Assembly: GCA_946186175.1 (NCBI GenBank)
Contig: CAMHMG010000033.1
Location: 1-16,981, forward strand
Origin: an uncultured Clostridia bacterium
GTDB taxonomy: Bacteria > Bacillota > Clostridia > Lachnospirales > Lachnospiraceae
DNA: 16,981 nt
Reading direction: 5' to 3'
Shown here: one piece after another, positions 14,608 to 16,981 of the stretch
Numbering within the stretch: the first letter of the stretch is position 1
How the letters are laid out: the number at the start of each line of letters is the position of its first letter
Program-made: the position numbers and the translations under genes
The notes under the pieces: generated by a model
Told to the model about the DNA's origin: nothing
Databases searched by the model: none
What the model saw: the letters and a program-made list of their open reading frames with translations, nothing else

Positions 14608-14616
14608 TGTTATAAT
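14608..14616 (+). promoter_or_regulatory. Predicted extended -10 promoter for the dnaD-like operon
   Basis: TGTTATAAT is a perfect extended -10 (TGnTATAAT); the -35 region is poor. The start point near 14623 would give a leader of about 215 nt that contains the whole of repeat copy E before the ribosome binding site. Confidence 0.5.
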
Positions 14617-14643
14617 CCGACTTGCAATTGAGAATCAAACATT

Positions 14644-14806
14644 TAGATAATTGCGAAATTCAAAGAAAAAATATATTTAGTTGTGAATATTTCATAGTTT
14701 CCATAAGCAGACCGTTGCGCGGGCAACCGAGCGAAAGCGTGTCTGCGATGGAACTACACATTATTCGCAACGAAAGAAACATATATTTGAGTTTCGCAAT
14801 TACCTA
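14644..14806 (+). repeat. MITE-like inverted-repeat element, copy E, in a predicted 5' UTR
   Basis: The 163-bp element is the most compact full copy. The arms (TAGATAATTGCGAAATTC... and ...GAGTTTCGCAATTACCTA) pair over about 65 bp. The GCAGAC/GTCTGC closing helix carries two crown hairpins: GTTGC-GCGG-GCAAC and GC-GAAA-GC. The flanks AATCAAACATT (14633-14643) and AACCACAACATT (14807-14818) match except for one substitution and one gap, consistent with a decayed 11-12-bp target duplication. It lies between the predicted promoter and the dnaD-like gene. Confidence 0.83.
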
Positions 14807-14838
14807 AACCACAACATTTTAAGAAGGGAGAAACAGAC

Positions 14839-15948
14839 ATGGAAACCATTACAATATCTACGAAAAATCATGAAACCTACTCGTCTGTTTCAAACTTTTT
14901 TATTGATTATTATATGACAGAAGCTAACGGTGAATTTGTTAAAGTATATCTCTATTTGGTACGTCTTTTAAACAGCGGACGTGCTGTCACTGTGGCAGAG
15001 ATTGCCGATCACTTTGACTCAACAGAGAAAGATATATGCCGTGCAATCAAATACTGGATCAAACAAAAGGTATTAAAACTTGAATATACTTCTGATAAGA
15101 TCCTTACAGGAATAATCCTTCTTCCGCTTTCTCCAAAAGCATCTAAGGAAGAAAACGAATCTCTGCTATCAATGCTTGGAGTCGAGGATGAACCTAAAAA
15201 AGAAGCTTCATACAGTGATACAAAAGAAGTCGATACAGACACTTTCACTAATGTTGAAGTACCTAAGAAGGTAAGATATAAGCCTGAATTTATATCAGAC
15301 AAGCAGGAGGATGAAGACTTTGGAAATCTACTGTATCAAACAGAGACATATTTCGGCAAACCTCTGACTCAATCAGATCTTCAGGCTCTCTTATATATAT
15401 ATGAAGAACTTAATTTTTCACCTGAGCTGCTTGAATATCTTGTTGAATATTGTGTATCAATTGGCAAAAAGAGCTGCAGATATATTGAAGCAGTTGCAAT
15501 AGAATGGTATAAAAATCGTATTAATACCGTAGAAGATGCCAAGATAGCTTCAAAGAATTACAATTCAATATATGTTTCGGTTCTGAAACAATTAGGAATT
15601 CCAAATCGCGTTCCCACACCGGCCGAGACAAAATACATCGATATGTGGTATAATACTTTTTCATTTAACAAAAATATCATTATTGAAGCCTGCAGACGTG
15701 CCATACTTGCCAATCCACAATCACCAACCTTTGGCTACGTCAACGGAATACTCGAAAACTGGCACAAAAACAACGTACATACTCTTGCAGATATACAAAA
15801 ACTTGATGAACAATGGGCTGCTAATAAGAAGAAAAAAACAAAAGGAAACTCTTCTTCAAATAATCAGTTCAATAATTATCAAAGCTCTACAAAGGATTCC
15901 GTTGTTGATGAATTTGAAAGCCTATTCTTGAAGGAGACCAATAATTAA
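14839..15948 (+). CDS. DnaD-domain replication initiation/primosome protein
   Basis: A 369-residue protein with an N-terminal winged-helix-like region (about 33-95; VAEIADHFDSTEKDICRAIKYWIKQ), an acidic linker (about 105-155), and two DnaD C-terminal type domains. Domain 1 (about 160-235) carries YIEAVAIEW at 215-223, and domain 2 (about 243-320) carries YVNGILENW at 300-308, the YxxxIxxxW ssDNA-binding motif of DnaD/DnaB. A basic low-complexity segment (329-351) and an acidic C-terminal tip follow. Such proteins remodel origin or fork DNA and help the helicase loader. The next gene, 2 bp away, is that loader, which supports this role. AAGAAGGGAG precedes the ATG. Chromosomal versus phage-derived origin cannot be decided from this alone, but no phage genes are nearby. 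Confidence 0.92.
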   Translation: METITISTKNHETYSSVSNFFIDYYMTEANGEFVKVYLYLVRLLNSGRAVTVAEIADHFDSTEKDICRAIKYWIKQKVLKLEYTSDKILTGIILLPLSPKASKEENESLLSMLGVEDEPKKEASYSDTKEVDTDTFTNVEVPKKVRYKPEFISDKQEDEDFGNLLYQTETYFGKPLTQSDLQALLYIYEELNFSPELLEYLVEYCVSIGKKSCRYIEAVAIEWYKNRINTVEDAKIASKNYNSIYVSVLKQLGIPNRVPTPAETKYIDMWYNTFSFNKNIIIEACRRAILANPQSPTFGYVNGILENWHKNNVHTLADIQKLDEQWAANKKKKTKGNSSSNNQFNNYQSSTKDSVVDEFESLFLKETNN

Positions 15949-15950
15949 TC

Positions 15951-16949
15951 ATGTTGTTTAATGAAGAGCAATACGACGAGATAATGCTGGTATATTACAA
16001 TCATCAAAGAGAAAACCACGCTGAAGAGGATCGTCGCAAAGAAGAAATCTACAACAAAATACCACGCATAGCAGAAATTGATCGAAATATAGCTTCTTCA
16101 TCTATAAATGCATGTAGGGCAAGACTCAAACATTCTGTACATAATACTGAAGAAGTCATAGAAAACAATCATAGGCTTATAAACGAAAAGGAAGCACTTC
16201 TTAGGAGTAATGGCTATCCTGATAACTATTTAAAGCCAATATACACCTGCCCGCTATGTCAGGATACCGGCAAGGTTGGTTCTGAATACTGTTCATGCTT
16301 TAAACAAGCAACCATATCCATGTTATATAAGCAGTCAACGCTTACTAACATTTTGAATAAAGAAAACTTCAAAACCTTTGACCTTTCATATTATCCCAAG
16401 GAGCCTGACAATATTCATCCATACACTCCATATGATAATATGAAAAATATTTTAGAAAAAACCAAAGATTTCACTAGAAATTTCGATGAGAATGGTGGTA
16501 ATATACTATTCTACGGTGAAACCGGTTTAGGGAAAACTTTTCTGTCAAACTGCATAGCCAAAGAATTATTAGATACACGTCACACTGTCCTTTATCAGAC
16601 AGCGATACATCTTTTTGAAGAGGTTTGCGGCGATACCATTATGAAAAAAAACAATAATCCCAAAAACAGGGAAATATATGAATACTTATATCGTTGTGAT
16701 CTGTTAATAATTGATGACCTTGGCACAGAATTTACAAATTCATTTGTTTCTTCTGAGCTTTATGATATACTTAACACGCGAATAAGGGAGAATAAATCGA
16801 CCGTAATATCTACCAATCTCAACTTAAAAGAGTTGACTGCCAGATATTCCGACAGAACATCTACCCGTATATTTGCAGAGTACAAGGTTTACAACTTCTA
16901 TGGCAGCAATATTAGGCTCGCCAAACGAAGAACATCTATCAACGAATAG
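15951..16949 (+). CDS. DnaC/DnaI-type replicative helicase loader ATPase
   Basis: A 332-residue AAA+ protein. The N-terminal helicase-binding part (1 to about 95) is helical and charged. A zinc-binding motif follows (Cys100, Cys103, Cys114, Cys116; CX2CX10CXC), as in Bacillus DnaI. The ATPase domain has Walker A GETGLGKT (189-196), Walker B LLIIDD (251-256), a STNL sensor-1 stretch (287-290) and an arginine-containing RYSDRTSTR segment (298-306). It should load the replicative helicase onto single-stranded DNA. It starts 2 bp after the DnaD-like gene, with AAGGAG inside that gene's end, so the two are translated from one mRNA. IstB-type transposition ATPases share the fold, but the zinc motif and the DnaD partner argue for a helicase loader. 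Confidence 0.93.
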   Translation: MLFNEEQYDEIMLVYYNHQRENHAEEDRRKEEIYNKIPRIAEIDRNIASSSINACRARLKHSVHNTEEVIENNHRLINEKEALLRSNGYPDNYLKPIYTCPLCQDTGKVGSEYCSCFKQATISMLYKQSTLTNILNKENFKTFDLSYYPKEPDNIHPYTPYDNMKNILEKTKDFTRNFDENGGNILFYGETGLGKTFLSNCIAKELLDTRHTVLYQTAIHLFEEVCGDTIMKKNNNPKNREIYEYLYRCDLLIIDDLGTEFTNSFVSSELYDILNTRIRENKSTVISTNLNLKELTARYSDRTSTRIFAEYKVYNFYGSNIRLAKRRTSINE

Positions 16950-16963
16950 AAGGAGATAAAATC

Positions 16964-16981
16964 ATGCCAAAAGACAGCCAT
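16964..16981 (+). CDS. Start of a further gene, truncated by the window end
   Basis: An ATG (MPKDSH...) 14 bp after the helicase-loader stop is preceded by AAGGAG at 8 nt. Only six codons are visible, so the product cannot be identified. The spacing suggests it is the third gene of the dnaD-like operon. Confidence 0.6.

Noticed and set aside
14360..14643. Chromosomal replication origin (oriC)
   Set aside because: There are DnaA-box-like 9-mers and AT-rich DNA, but the boxes are degenerate and dnaA/dnaN are not in view; kept only as a possible regulatory site.
14622..14807. Open frame of 61 codons between murC and the dnaD-like gene
   Set aside because: It coincides with repeat copy E and has no Shine-Dalgarno sequence; the inverted-repeat structure accounts for it.
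15951..16949. IstB-type transposition ATPase
   Set aside because: No IstA partner or insertion sequence ends are present; the zinc motif and the adjoining DnaD-domain gene fit a helicase loader.
1..16981. CRISPR array or tRNA gene
   Set aside because: The repeats seen are few, far apart and self-complementary with no regular spacers, and no cloverleaf with a TTCGA-type arm was recognised on either strand.

Overview
The window looks like chromosomal DNA of a low-GC, endospore-lineage Firmicute, most likely a Clostridia/Lachnospiraceae-type organism. The reasons are: strong AGGAGG-type ribosome binding sites before nearly every gene, AT-rich spacers, a long Alu-domain type SRP RNA directly behind tadA, a PdaA-type spore-cortex deacetylase, and a DnaD-domain primosome protein paired with a DnaC/DnaI-type helicase loader. 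The genus assignment is an inference from gene style; no rRNA is present to test it.

Layout. From 1 to 4.65 kb the genes are on the minus strand: a BI-1 family membrane protein, glucose-6-phosphate isomerase (pgi), and a two-gene unit of an unknown acidic-tailed membrane protein plus a PdaA-like deacetylase. murG (5.0-6.06 kb, plus strand) stands alone and ends at a bidirectional terminator shared with a convergent minus-strand set: a small membrane-anchored protein, an HD-domain hydrolase, the SRP RNA and tadA. A GNAT acetyltransferase (plus) converges on an unrecognised two-domain protein. The rRNA methyltransferase rsmA follows tatD with a 1-bp gap. From 12.2 kb on everything is on the plus strand: a lipoprotein, murC, then the DnaD/DnaC-like operon and the first six codons of a further gene. 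The genes are mostly housekeeping: peptidoglycan precursor synthesis (murG, murC), cortex modification (PdaA), tRNA and rRNA modification (tadA, rsmA), protein targeting (SRP RNA), and replication initiation or restart (DnaD and the loader).

The unusual content is between the genes. A family of imperfect inverted-repeat elements beginning TAGG and ending CCTA occurs five times in 17 kb: the right end of one copy at 1-55, full copies at 919-1129, 8378-8643 and 14644-14806, and a 51-bp version made only of the two tips at 4680-4730. Full copies can fold into a long hairpin with a branched crown carrying a GNRA loop. One copy has an exact 11-bp flanking duplication and another a degraded one, which suggests a non-autonomous, MITE-like mobile element. 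No transposase is present. One copy sits between the predicted promoter and the start codon of the dnaD-like gene.

Two smaller signals deserve attention. A 38-bp palindromic sequence occurs twice (33 of 38 positions identical), once directly before the predicted SRP RNA promoter and once before the lipoprotein promoter. Three back-to-back DnaA-box-like 9-mers lie upstream of the dnaD-like/helicase-loader operon, close to where gene orientation switches. No CRISPR array, tRNA gene, transposase or prophage gene was seen.
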